Positions 26,219-34,424 of a DNA stretch of 64,000 nt are shown piece by piece (the stretch's first letter is position 1; each line of letters opens with the position of its first letter). Source of the stretch: UMGS1279 sp045540715. GTDB taxonomy: Bacteria > Bacillota > Clostridia > Oscillospirales > Acutalibacteraceae. The stretch covers positions 74,295-138,294 of the forward strand of contig JAZQHT010000013.1 of the NCBI GenBank assembly GCA_045540715.1, read 5' to 3'. A program made the position numbers and the translations under genes. The notes below the pieces were generated by a model. It searched no databases, was not told the origin of the DNA, and saw only the letters and a list, made by a program, of their open reading frames with translations.

Positions 26219-26401
26219 ATGGCAGTACCAAAGAGAAAAACATCCAAAGCACGTCGTGATAAAAGACGTTCAAATTTATGGAAAATTGAAGCTCCCGCTT
26301 TAGTAAAATGTGATCGTTGCGGCGAATACAAGAGAGCTCATAGACTTTGCCCCGCTTGTGGTTATTACAACGGCCGCGAAGTTATCAAAGTGGAATCCTA
26401 A
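26219..26401 (+). CDS. rpmF: 50S ribosomal protein bL32
   Basis: This 60-residue protein starts at ATG 26219 directly after AAAGGAGG. It has the typical N-terminus MAVPKRKTSKARRDKRRSN and four cysteines, CDRC and CPAC, that form a zinc ribbon. It is co-transcribed with DUF177 and followed by a terminator. Confidence 0.98.
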   Translation: MAVPKRKTSKARRDKRRSNLWKIEAPALVKCDRCGEYKRAHRLCPACGYYNGREVIKVES

Positions 26402-26427
26402 TAAGGACCCTTTGACAAAATAGTTTT

Positions 26428-26459
26428 AAAGAGGGTTATTTAGCCCTCTTTATTTTTTT
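26428..26459 (+). terminator. intrinsic terminator after rpmF
   Basis: AAAGAGGG and CCCTCTTT hairpin with a T-tail. Confidence 0.9.
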
Positions 26460-26474
26460 AAGGAGGTATTAAAA

Positions 26475-27731
26475 ATGGTAACCATTAAAGACGTTGTAAA
26501 GGGTTCCCCAAGTTTTAAAGCAAAAATAAAACCTGGCGATAAGCTTGTATCTATTAACGGTAATGAAATTATGGACGTACTTGATTACCGTTTTTATATT
26601 ACCGAGAAAAACCCCGTTTTGCTTTTTGATGATGGTAAAAAGGTTAAATTAAAACTTAAAGATTTTGAAGACAGCGGCATGCTTTTTGAAACATATTTGA
26701 TGGACAAACAGCGTTCTTGCAAAAATAATTGCATTTTTTGTTTTATTGATCAACTTCCAAAAGGTATGCGAGAAAGTCTTTATTTTAAAGACGACGACTC
26801 TCGCCTTTCATTTTTGTTCGGCAATTATATAACCTTAACAAACATTACCGAGCACGAAATTGAGCGCATTATAAAAATGCACATTAGCCCAATTAATATT
26901 TCGGTGCACACAACCAACCCAGCGTTACGCTGTAAGATTATGAACAACCGTTTTGCAGGTGAAAGTTTAAAGCATATTGCAAGATTTAACGAAGCAGGTA
27001 TTAAAATTAACTGCCAGTTAGTATTAATGCCGGGTATTAACGATGGTGAAGAACTTAAAAACACTTTAAAAGACCTACTAGGTTTCGAAAACGTGCAAAG
27101 TATTGCGGCAGTATCTGTTGGCCTTACCGACCATCGCGAAGGGTTATACCCCTTGTCCCCTTACACTAAAGAAGAAGCCGCTGCCGTTATTGATATTATG
27201 GAAGAATATTACGACGGACGGGTTTTTGCTTCTGACGAATTTTATTTAAAGGCAGAAAGGCCTTTTAAATCTGCGGAATATTACGGCGAATATTATCAGA
27301 TTGAAAACGGCGTTGGTATGTACCGCTCGTTTTTAGATGAAGCCGAGTTTGCTTTAGAAGATATTACCGCAAACCCCACCCTTAAAAAGACCTGTGCTAC
27401 GGGTGTTTTGGCCTTTCCGTTAATATCAATGCTTATTGACAAAGCCAAAAATAAATGGCATAATTTAGAGTGTAATGCAGTAGAAATTAAAAACGAATTT
27501 TTTGGCAAAAATATTACTGTTTCGGGTCTTGTAACCGCTACCGACATTATTAAAACCTTAAAAGGCAAAGATTTGGGCGATATTTTACTATTACCCGCTA
27601 ATATGTTAAGGCACGAACAAGACCGATTTTTAGACGATATAACAGCTAACGAATTAGAAAAAGAATTAAACGTAAAAATTAGATTTATAGCAGAAGACGG
27701 CTATGAATTTATTGAAGCTTTAGGAGAATAA
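26475..27731 (+). CDS. DUF512 protein (PDZ plus radical-SAM-like)
   Basis: This 418-residue protein has an N-terminal PDZ-like domain (residues 1-60, VVKGSPSFKAKIKPGDKLVSING), then a radical-SAM-like barrel with the CxxxCxxC cluster motif Cys82, Cys86, Cys89 (CKNNCIFCF), and the DUF512 C-terminal domain (FASDEFYLKAERP and GVGMYRSFLDE). The family is widespread in Clostridia and typically sits next to der, as here with a 2-nt gap. Its reaction is unknown. Start ATG behind AAGGAGG. Confidence 0.92.
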   Translation: MVTIKDVVKGSPSFKAKIKPGDKLVSINGNEIMDVLDYRFYITEKNPVLLFDDGKKVKLKLKDFEDSGMLFETYLMDKQRSCKNNCIFCFIDQLPKGMRESLYFKDDDSRLSFLFGNYITLTNITEHEIERIIKMHISPINISVHTTNPALRCKIMNNRFAGESLKHIARFNEAGIKINCQLVLMPGINDGEELKNTLKDLLGFENVQSIAAVSVGLTDHREGLYPLSPYTKEEAAAVIDIMEEYYDGRVFASDEFYLKAERPFKSAEYYGEYYQIENGVGMYRSFLDEAEFALEDITANPTLKKTCATGVLAFPLISMLIDKAKNKWHNLECNAVEIKNEFFGKNITVSGLVTATDIIKTLKGKDLGDILLLPANMLRHEQDRFLDDITANELEKELNVKIRFIAEDGYEFIEALGE

Positions 27732-27733
27732 AA

Positions 27734-29071
27734 ATGGCAAAACCTATTGTTGCGGTTGTAGGAAGACCAAACGTTGGTAAATCTACACTATTTAACAAGT
27801 TAATAGGTAAAAGATTAAGCATTGTGGATGATACCCCCGGTGTTACAAGAGACCGTATTTATGGTGACTGTGAGTGGTTAGGCCATAATTTAATGCTTGT
27901 TGATACAGGTGGTATTGAACCAAGTGAAGGCGATATTATATTAAGTAATATGCGCAAACAAGCAATGCTTGCTATTGACACCGCAAGTGTTATTATATTT
28001 GTAACAGATATTAAAACCGGCCCCGTTGCTACCGACTTTGAAGTGGCCGAAATTTTAACAAAAAGCGGCAAACCGGTTGTGCTTTGTGTTAACAAGTGCG
28101 ACAGCGTTGGTGAACCGCCATTAGAATTTTACGAATTTTATAATTTGGGACTTGGTGAGCCAATCCAGGTATCGGCCGCTCACGGACACGGTACGGGCGA
28201 TTTGCTTGATGCGGTTATTTCTAATCTTACAAAAGAAGAATTAGAAGCTGAGGACGAAGACCATATTAATATTGCAATTATTGGCAAGCCGAACGCCGGC
28301 AAAAGCTCACTTGTAAACTACATTGCAGGTGAAGAAAGAACCATTGTTAGCGATATTGCAGGTACTACGAGAGACGCTATTGACACCCTAGTAACCCATA
28401 AAGGCAAAAGCTATAACTTTATTGATACTGCAGGGTTAAGAAGAAAAAGCCGCGTTGACGATAAGATTGAAAAATTTAGCATTATTAGAGCTAAAATGGC
28501 TATTGAACGCAGTGACGTTTGCGTTATTATGATTGATGCTACCGAAGGCTTTACCGAACAAGACAGCAAGGTTGCCGGACTAGCACTTGAAGAAGGCAAA
28601 GCGGCCATTATTGCGGTTAACAAGTGGGACATTGTTGAAAAAAATGGCGGCACTATGGACAGTATGCGCAAACAACTTATGAAGGACTTTTCTTTTATGA
28701 GTTACGCCCCCATAATTTTCATTTCTGCAAAAACCGGTCAACGTGTTGACAGATTATTTAGCCTTATTGACTTTGTTTATGAACAAAGCATTATGCGTAT
28801 TTCTACAGGTATGCTTAACGATATACTAGCCGATGCCACCGCTCGTGTGCAACCGCCTAGTGATAAGGGCAAACGTTTAAAGATTTATTATATGACTCAG
28901 GCCTCTACTAAACCGCCAACATTTGTTTGCTTCTGTAATCGTGCAGATTTATTCCATTTTTCTTATCAAAGATATTTAGAAAACCAAATTCGCGGCACTT
29001 TTGGCATGGAGGGTACTCCGATAAGATTTGTTATTCGTGAGCGTGGAGATAAAAGCGGCGACAAAAAATAA
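27734..29071 (+). CDS. der: ribosome assembly GTPase Der (EngA)
   Basis: This 445-residue double-G-domain GTPase has its first P-loop GRPNVGKST at 8-16 and second GKPNAGKSS near 182, NKCD and NKWD specificity motifs, and a C-terminal KH-like domain from about 355. It binds 50S precursors and is needed for large-subunit maturation. It follows DUF512 by 2 nt and precedes plsY by 18 nt, a common clostridial order der-plsY-gpsA. Confidence 0.97.
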   Translation: MAKPIVAVVGRPNVGKSTLFNKLIGKRLSIVDDTPGVTRDRIYGDCEWLGHNLMLVDTGGIEPSEGDIILSNMRKQAMLAIDTASVIIFVTDIKTGPVATDFEVAEILTKSGKPVVLCVNKCDSVGEPPLEFYEFYNLGLGEPIQVSAAHGHGTGDLLDAVISNLTKEELEAEDEDHINIAIIGKPNAGKSSLVNYIAGEERTIVSDIAGTTRDAIDTLVTHKGKSYNFIDTAGLRRKSRVDDKIEKFSIIRAKMAIERSDVCVIMIDATEGFTEQDSKVAGLALEEGKAAIIAVNKWDIVEKNGGTMDSMRKQLMKDFSFMSYAPIIFISAKTGQRVDRLFSLIDFVYEQSIMRISTGMLNDILADATARVQPPSDKGKRLKIYYMTQASTKPPTFVCFCNRADLFHFSYQRYLENQIRGTFGMEGTPIRFVIRERGDKSGDKK

Positions 29072-29089
29072 TTCCTTGGAGGCATTAGT

Positions 29090-29788
29090 TTGGAATTTTT
29101 ATTTGGTATTTTAGCGGGTATTATCAGCTACTTATTAGGTAGCGTAAACTTTGCAATCATTTTTTCAAAAATATTTGTTAATAAAGACGTTCGAGATTAC
29201 GGCAGCCATAACGCAGGTATGACTAATACTTTGCGCGTTGCCGGCGTTTTACCCGGTATTTTAACCTTTTTGTTTGACGTTTTAAAGGGTGTAGGCGCAG
29301 TTTATATTGGTTGGTTAATTTTTGAATATTGTTATTCAATTAACCCTATTCCCCTATTTATGCCACTTTACGGCGGTTATTTTTGCGCCGTTCTTTGTAT
29401 GATAGGCCACGTTTTTCCTATATTCTTTCAGTTTAAAGGCGGCAAAGCAGTTGCCACTTGCTTAGGGGTAATGATAGTTTGTAACTACCCTGCAGCAATT
29501 ATTGCAGTTTTTATTTTTGTGGGCCTACTTTTAATTACACGTATGGTTTCTTTAAGTTCTATGGTAGCGGTTGCATCAATGTTAGTAACCGTGCCAAACT
29601 TTGTTATGAGCGGCCTTAAAGTATTCACTTTAAATCTTAACGGACCTGTTGGTATGAACGCCGTTATTTTAGCCTTTAATTTAATAATGGTATTTTTAGT
29701 TGTTGTTAAACACAAAGAAAATATTGAAAGAATTAAAAACGGAACCGAACGCAAGGTATTTTCTAAAAAGGAGAACAAAAATGGCTAA
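29090..29788 (+). CDS. plsY: acyl-phosphate:glycerol-3-phosphate acyltransferase
   Basis: PlsY is an inner-membrane enzyme transferring acyl chains from acyl-phosphate to sn-glycerol 3-phosphate, the first step of phospholipid synthesis. The 232-residue protein has about five membrane segments and the motifs GSVNFAIIFSK (motif 1), GSHNAGMTNTLRV, and FKGGKAVAT (motif 2). It starts at TTG 29090 with GGAGG 7 nt upstream. It overlaps gpsA by 8 nt, so the enzyme and the source of its glycerol 3-phosphate are translationally linked. Confidence 0.96.
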   Translation: MEFLFGILAGIISYLLGSVNFAIIFSKIFVNKDVRDYGSHNAGMTNTLRVAGVLPGILTFLFDVLKGVGAVYIGWLIFEYCYSINPIPLFMPLYGGYFCAVLCMIGHVFPIFFQFKGGKAVATCLGVMIVCNYPAAIIAVFIFVGLLLITRMVSLSSMVAVASMLVTVPNFVMSGLKVFTLNLNGPVGMNAVILAFNLIMVFLVVVKHKENIERIKNGTERKVFSKKENKNG

Positions 29789-30773
29789 TATCACTATTTT
29801 AGGTTCAGGTAGTTGGGGACTTGCTCTTGCTTTAACTTTATATGATAATAACCATAATATTACCGTTTGGACAAAATTTCCTGACGAAGCAGAATATCTT
29901 TTACAAAGCCGTAAAAGCAGATTTTTGCCCGGTATTTATATTCCGCAAGAAATTGAAATTACTACTAAAACCGATAGTTTTAATGATGCTGATATTGTTG
30001 TTTTAGCTGTTCCCTCTTTTGCTATAAGAGAAACCGCAAAACTACTTAAAGATAAAAATAAAGGTATTATTGTTAACGTTGCAAAGGGTCTTGAAGCAGG
30101 TTCTTTAAAAACACTTAGCACTGTTATTAAAGAAGAAACAAATATTCCGGTTTGTGTGCTTTCGGGTCCTTCTCACGCAGAAGAAGTATCTAAAAAAGTG
30201 CCAACAAGCATTGTTGCCGCTAACGAAAATTTTGAGGTTTGCAAAACCGTTATAGACACCTTTTCTACAAGCTATTTAAGAATTTATTCTAATAACGACG
30301 TATTAGGTGTTGAGCTTGGCGGCGCACTTAAAAACGTTATTGCAGTTGCAGGCGGTTTTTGTGACGGATTAGAGCTTGGCGACAACTCTAAAGCCGCCCT
30401 TATAACCAGAGGCTTAAACGAAATTGCTTGTTTAGGTTGTGCACTAGGCGCTACCGAAAACACCTTTGCAGGCCTTTCGGGACTAGGGGACTTAATTGTT
30501 ACTTGTAACTCCCGTCATAGCCGTAACCACCGCTTTGGCGAACTTATTGCAAAAGGTGCCGCACCACAAAACGCACTTGCTACTGTTGGCACGGTTGAAG
30601 GTTATCACGCAGTAAAACAAGCCGTAACCTTGGCAGAAAAAATGAATATTGAAATGCCCATAACCAACCTTTGCTATAAGGTTATGTACGAAGGGCTTAA
30701 CGTTAACGACGCTATGCGTATGTTAATGTCTCGCCCAAGCAAAGACGAGCACGACTTTTTGTGGGTTAAATAA
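29781..30773 (+). CDS. gpsA: NAD(P)-dependent glycerol-3-phosphate dehydrogenase
   Basis: GpsA reduces dihydroxyacetone phosphate to glycerol 3-phosphate for PlsY. I place the start at ATG 29781 behind AAAAAGGAG, giving 330 residues; the longer frame reads through plsY. Motifs: the nucleotide loop GSGSWGLALA at 7-16, the catalytic Lys region LGGALKNVIAVAGG near 190, and GLSGLGDLIVTC near 240. It closes the DUF512-der-plsY-gpsA run. Confidence 0.97.
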   Translation: MANITILGSGSWGLALALTLYDNNHNITVWTKFPDEAEYLLQSRKSRFLPGIYIPQEIEITTKTDSFNDADIVVLAVPSFAIRETAKLLKDKNKGIIVNVAKGLEAGSLKTLSTVIKEETNIPVCVLSGPSHAEEVSKKVPTSIVAANENFEVCKTVIDTFSTSYLRIYSNNDVLGVELGGALKNVIAVAGGFCDGLELGDNSKAALITRGLNEIACLGCALGATENTFAGLSGLGDLIVTCNSRHSRNHRFGELIAKGAAPQNALATVGTVEGYHAVKQAVTLAEKMNIEMPITNLCYKVMYEGLNVNDAMRMLMSRPSKDEHDFLWVK

Positions 30774-30822
30774 AAATATTGTAAGCGTTGTGCTATAAAT
30801 AACAATTACTTGGAGAATAAAA

Positions 30823-32124
30823 ATGGATGTTAAAACCGTTTATACCCAACTCACGAATATAGATATAGAACAACAAAAGCAAATTTGGGACGAGCGTGGC
30901 AAAGGTTATTATGGGGAATATTTGCTTTTTTGCGAATTATATAAATCAATACAAGGTAACGGAAAAATTTTAATGAATTTAAATGTGCCTACCGTAAATT
31001 CTAATACTACCGAAATTGACCTTATTTTAATTCACGAAACCGGTCTATATGTTTTTGAAATAAAACATTATAAAGGAACCATTTATGGTAAAGACACCGA
31101 TGCCGTTTGGACTCAATATTTCAGAACGGTGGAAAACAGCACATTTAAAAATCCCATAGAACAAAATAGATACCACATACAAGCATTACAAAAATTATTT
31201 CCATCTATGCCTATACACTCATGCATAGTTTTTACAAATTACGACTGTGATATAAGGGTAACCAATTCCAATTATAATGTAGATATTTGTCAATTACACC
31301 ATGTTGTTCATTGTCTTGAATATAGATTTGCAAGTAGCCCATATAGATATTCGATGACCGACATTGATAATGTTTTTAAAACCTTATCGCCTTTTTCACA
31401 AATGCAGAAACCAGTAATAATTAATGGAACAGAAGCAGATTTCTTCTCTTGGATACAACCTGTTATTTATAGACTTGAAGAAAAAAAGGCGGAAGTTGTA
31501 CACGAAAAAAACAACTGGATAATCAATTCCAAAAAATTAAAGAAAACAAAAATTACTGCAATAATTTTAAACATTGTAATTGGGGTTATTTGTATTATAA
31601 TATCAACCATATGTTGTTTTGCGGTTATTCGTCATAACAATACAAAGGTTGCCGAACAAATAGCGAAAAACAACAGTGAACTTGCTGAATTTAAACAAAA
31701 CTTTTTACACGTAGATGAAATTGGTAATGAATACATCGATCAATTAAATTCCTATGTGGAAATTTCAAACATTTCGTTATTACCTGTAACAGATGATGCA
31801 GTAAGTTTTACGGCAAGAATCACCGTTACAAATGATATATACGGCATAGCCCTTACCGAAACTTCTAAATATATTGTAATGACCAACTCGGGAAAAGTTA
31901 TGGAATATAATGTTTTTGGTGAGCATTTAAAATACCAACGCACTTCAAATATGATAGGTAAAGGCATACGTTCATATGGCGACTTAAAGCAGGCACAATT
32001 TTACGGTATTTCTAACGTAAATGATATTGCTTACATAAAAATAACTAATGTTGAACTTTTTAAATTAGATATAAACAAAACACTTGTAAAAGACAAACTA
32101 GAAATAGAACTATATTCTCAATAA
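30823..32124 (+). CDS. NERD-domain protein with one membrane helix
   Basis: This 433-residue protein has a nuclease-related NERD domain at about 20-130: the nuclease-like residues sit in TEIDLILI and FEIKHYKG (the D...ExK pattern of restriction-like folds). A membrane helix follows near 243-265, then a coiled region and a domain of unknown type. NERD proteins are thought to cut or bind DNA, often in stress or defence settings; this one would be membrane-anchored. Its codon-pair choices differ from neighbouring housekeeping genes: all five Asn/Asp/His-Val(GTT) pairs end in T. Acquisition by transfer is likely. It has its own terminator. Confidence 0.8.
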   Translation: MDVKTVYTQLTNIDIEQQKQIWDERGKGYYGEYLLFCELYKSIQGNGKILMNLNVPTVNSNTTEIDLILIHETGLYVFEIKHYKGTIYGKDTDAVWTQYFRTVENSTFKNPIEQNRYHIQALQKLFPSMPIHSCIVFTNYDCDIRVTNSNYNVDICQLHHVVHCLEYRFASSPYRYSMTDIDNVFKTLSPFSQMQKPVIINGTEADFFSWIQPVIYRLEEKKAEVVHEKNNWIINSKKLKKTKITAIILNIVIGVICIIISTICCFAVIRHNNTKVAEQIAKNNSELAEFKQNFLHVDEIGNEYIDQLNSYVEISNISLLPVTDDAVSFTARITVTNDIYGIALTETSKYIVMTNSGKVMEYNVFGEHLKYQRTSNMIGKGIRSYGDLKQAQFYGISNVNDIAYIKITNVELFKLDINKTLVKDKLEIELYSQ

Positions 32125-32144
32125 TATTATAAAAAATAATCAAC

Positions 32145-32180
32145 AAAAAAAGCGGAGTTCGGTTTGAACTCTGCTTTTTT
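32145..32180. terminator. bidirectional intrinsic terminator
   Basis: AAAAAAGCGGAGTTC and GAACTCTGCTTTTTT stem between the convergent NERD gene and the Fe-S hydrogenase-like gene. Confidence 0.9.
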
Positions 32181-32182
32181 AA

Positions 32183-33457
32183 TTAAAATCTTTTAAAATC
32201 GTCGGAGATTTTCTTTAGGTAGTTTTTAAGTAATGGAACGCAGTCGGTTTCTTTTGCAACACCTTTAACAACGTCTTCGGCTAATGCTCTGCAAGAAGGA
32301 GCCCCACACGAGCCGCAATCAAGTCCCGGTAAATGCTTTTCAATTTCGTCAACCTCTTGCATAAGTCTCATGCTTTCTTCAATATTACTACCTAGACGGA
32401 AAACCGGTTGATATTCAAGTTCGCGGTCCCAGAACATATTTTGAATATCATAATCTGCCAAGTGGTTAGAAGAAACTGGCAAATATTTTCTTAAAATTTT
32501 AAGCTTTGTTTTTGCAACAAAGGGGTTTTCAACTTGTAATGCGCCGCCAACACAACCGCCGCGACAAGCATTTAGCTCTAAAAAGTCAAGGTCGGTAATT
32601 TTACTGTCTTCCAGGTCTTCCAAAACCGATATAACGTTTTCAATACCGTCAACCGCTATGTATCTATCTGTAAGAAGACCCGACACCTCACCGCCTGCGG
32701 CCCCCCATGAAACGCCGATTTTACCTGCAACCGTCATATCTTCGGTGCCTTCGTCGGCCGCTTTTTGCATAAAGGGTAAAATTTTAGGATAAATTTCTTT
32801 AACCGCAATAACACCGTCAATTTCGCAAGTATCGGTCCAAAGCGGATGGCGAATTGCCGTTACCTTTGCAGGACAAGGTGTTATAAAAATTATACCAATA
32901 TCTTTTCTTTCAAGGCCCGTTTTTTCCATTGCTTTTTTTGCGGCAATTTCTGCGGCAAAATCAATAGGTGCATTTATTGGTAAAAGATTATCAATAAGTT
33001 CCGGAAAACGCACGCGAATAAGACGCGCAACTGTTGGACAGGCCGTACTAATATATGGCTTTTTTTCGGGGTGCTCTGCAATGTATTTACGCGATGCCTC
33101 AGATACAAGCTCTGCTCCTGCGGCAACCTCAAAAACATCCGAAAATCCCATAAGCTTTAGTGCCGTTAAAATAATATTTGGGTCATCCAAATTATTAAAC
33201 TGGGCATAAAAACTAGGGGCTGGAAGTGCTACGGTATATTTAAAGTTATTTAAAATATCTAATTTATCGTAATTTGCTTTTTTTGCGTGGTGGGGACATA
33301 CTCTTATACACTCGCCACAGTCAATACAGCGTTCTGTTATAATGGATGCTTTACCGTTTCTAACGCGTATTGCCCCTGTTGGACAACGCTTTAAACAAGT
33401 AGTGCAACCCACACAAAGTTCGCTTTGTAAAGATACAGAGGTAATAAATTTCGACAT
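32183..33457 (-). CDS. hydrogenase-like Fe-S protein (HydS-type, altered H-cluster motifs)
   Basis: This 424-residue protein has two ferredoxin 4Fe-4S motifs (Cys15/18/21/25 and 44/47/50/54), a [FeFe]-hydrogenase large-subunit domain, and a C-terminal Fe-S domain with Cys381/384/389/406. The H-cluster loops are changed: TACPTV at 138-143 in place of TSCCP, TPCPAK at 194-199, and NACRGGCVGG at 296-305. Cys140, 195, 298 and 302 could still hold the [4Fe-4S] part. Such proteins act as sensory or regulatory hydrogenases rather than producers of hydrogen. There is no PAS domain. It is co-transcribed with a HATPase and a DRTGG protein. Confidence 0.85.
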   Translation of the reverse strand: MSKFITSVSLQSELCVGCTTCLKRCPTGAIRVRNGKASIITERCIDCGECIRVCPHHAKKANYDKLDILNNFKYTVALPAPSFYAQFNNLDDPNIILTALKLMGFSDVFEVAAGAELVSEASRKYIAEHPEKKPYISTACPTVARLIRVRFPELIDNLLPINAPIDFAAEIAAKKAMEKTGLERKDIGIIFITPCPAKVTAIRHPLWTDTCEIDGVIAVKEIYPKILPFMQKAADEGTEDMTVAGKIGVSWGAAGGEVSGLLTDRYIAVDGIENVISVLEDLEDSKITDLDFLELNACRGGCVGGALQVENPFVAKTKLKILRKYLPVSSNHLADYDIQNMFWDRELEYQPVFRLGSNIEESMRLMQEVDEIEKHLPGLDCGSCGAPSCRALAEDVVKGVAKETDCVPLLKNYLKKISDDFKRF

Positions 33458-33474
33458 ATAATGCCGCCTCCTAA

Positions 33475-33891
33475 TTATACGTTAATTTTCATAGTAATTG
33501 TAGTACCAACCCCAACGGTAGATTCAATATTCATTTCATCACTATATCGCTTCATATTAGGAAGGCCCATACCTGCGCCAAAACCTAAATTACGAATATT
33601 TTCCGTTGCGGTGGAATAACCCTCCTGCATTGCCTTTTCAACGTCGGCAATACCGGGGCCGTTATCTTTAAGTATCATAATAATATTTTCGGGTGTTACT
33701 TCAACGTCAATTTCGCCGCCGCCTGCGTGAATAACAAGGTTAATTTCACCCTCGTATAACGCAATGGCAACCTTTCTTACTGCTTCAGGACTAATACCAA
33801 TTTGCTTTAACTTTTTCTTTACATGTCCCGATGCTTCGCCAGCTCTTGTAAAATCTTCACCCGAAACCTCGTAATGTAATTTTAAACTCAT
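33475..33891 (-). CDS. RsbW/anti-sigma-type ATP-binding protein
   Basis: This 138-residue GHKL ATPase-fold protein has an N-box (IALYEGEINLVIHAGGG, Glu and Asn), a G1 motif DNGPGIADVEKAMQ and GFGAGMGLPNMKRYSDE. It has no histidine-phosphorylation domain, so it resembles RsbW/SpoIIAB-type serine kinases. It overlaps the DRTGG gene by 4 nt and lies 17 nt ahead of the hydrogenase-like gene. In many Clostridia the trio accompanies electron-bifurcating hydrogenase genes and is taken to be a redox signalling unit; here no catalytic hydrogenase is in view. Confidence 0.85.
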   Translation of the reverse strand: MSLKLHYEVSGEDFTRAGEASGHVKKKLKQIGISPEAVRKVAIALYEGEINLVIHAGGGEIDVEVTPENIIMILKDNGPGIADVEKAMQEGYSTATENIRNLGFGAGMGLPNMKRYSDEMNIESTVGVGTTITMKINV

Positions 33892-34241
33892 AAAGCAAGT
33901 TGTCCTCCGCTTAAACCTTTTTCGTATAGTTTACCGCAAGCAGGAAACATTCTTTCGTCAGTTGCTAGTAAAACAATGCCTTTTTCTTTTGCAAGTTCTA
34001 TAACGTCTTCGGTGGGTTCTTTACCGCGAACAAAACAAATGCAAACAATATCCATCATTTCGGCAGTTCTAACAACCTGTGGATTTGTAAGACCTGTTAT
34101 TAGTAGCGCTTGATCTTTTACAAAAGCCAAAACGTCGCTCATCATATCTGCACCGCATGCAGTGTGAACCTCTAAATCGGCCTTTTCTTCTAAACATAAG
34201 AACCTTGCATCTAAAATATTTTTAATTTCAGATATTGTCAT
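33888..34241 (-). CDS. DRTGG-domain protein
   Basis: I place the start at ATG 34241 behind GGAAGGTG; the longer open frame upstream lacks a site. The 117-residue product has a DRTGG-like core (LLITGLTNPQVVRTAEMMDIVCICFVRG region) with a CGADMM segment that matches members next to [FeFe] hydrogenases. DRTGG domains bind adenosine nucleotides in some proteins; here it likely senses a ligand for the partner HATPase. First gene of a three-gene operon, joined to the second by ATGA. Confidence 0.8.
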   Translation of the reverse strand: MTISEIKNILDARFLCLEEKADLEVHTACGADMMSDVLAFVKDQALLITGLTNPQVVRTAEMMDIVCICFVRGKEPTEDVIELAKEKGIVLLATDERMFPACGKLYEKGLSGGQLAL

Positions 34242-34352
34242 AAATACACCTTCCAAAAAAATATATATTTTAAGTGGACTTTTCTTAATAATAGAATAGC
34301 ACTTTACACATAATAATTCAAGAATATTTAACATTTTTTCACAACTTTGGTA

Positions 34353-34381
34353 TTGTTTTAATTTTAACAATGTGTTATACT
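34353..34381 (+). promoter_or_regulatory. sigma-A-type promoter of pckG
   Basis: TTGTTT at 34353-34358 and TATACT at 34376-34381, 17-bp spacer, 44 bp before the ATG. Confidence 0.7.
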
Positions 34382-34424
34382 GTATTTGTAAAAATTTTGA
34401 TTTTTATTTAAGGAGTTAGTTTTT

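Noticed and set aside
29700..29780. N-terminal extension of GpsA
   Set aside because: It is read from plsY sequence in another frame; ATG 29781 has a strong ribosome site and starts at the Rossmann loop.
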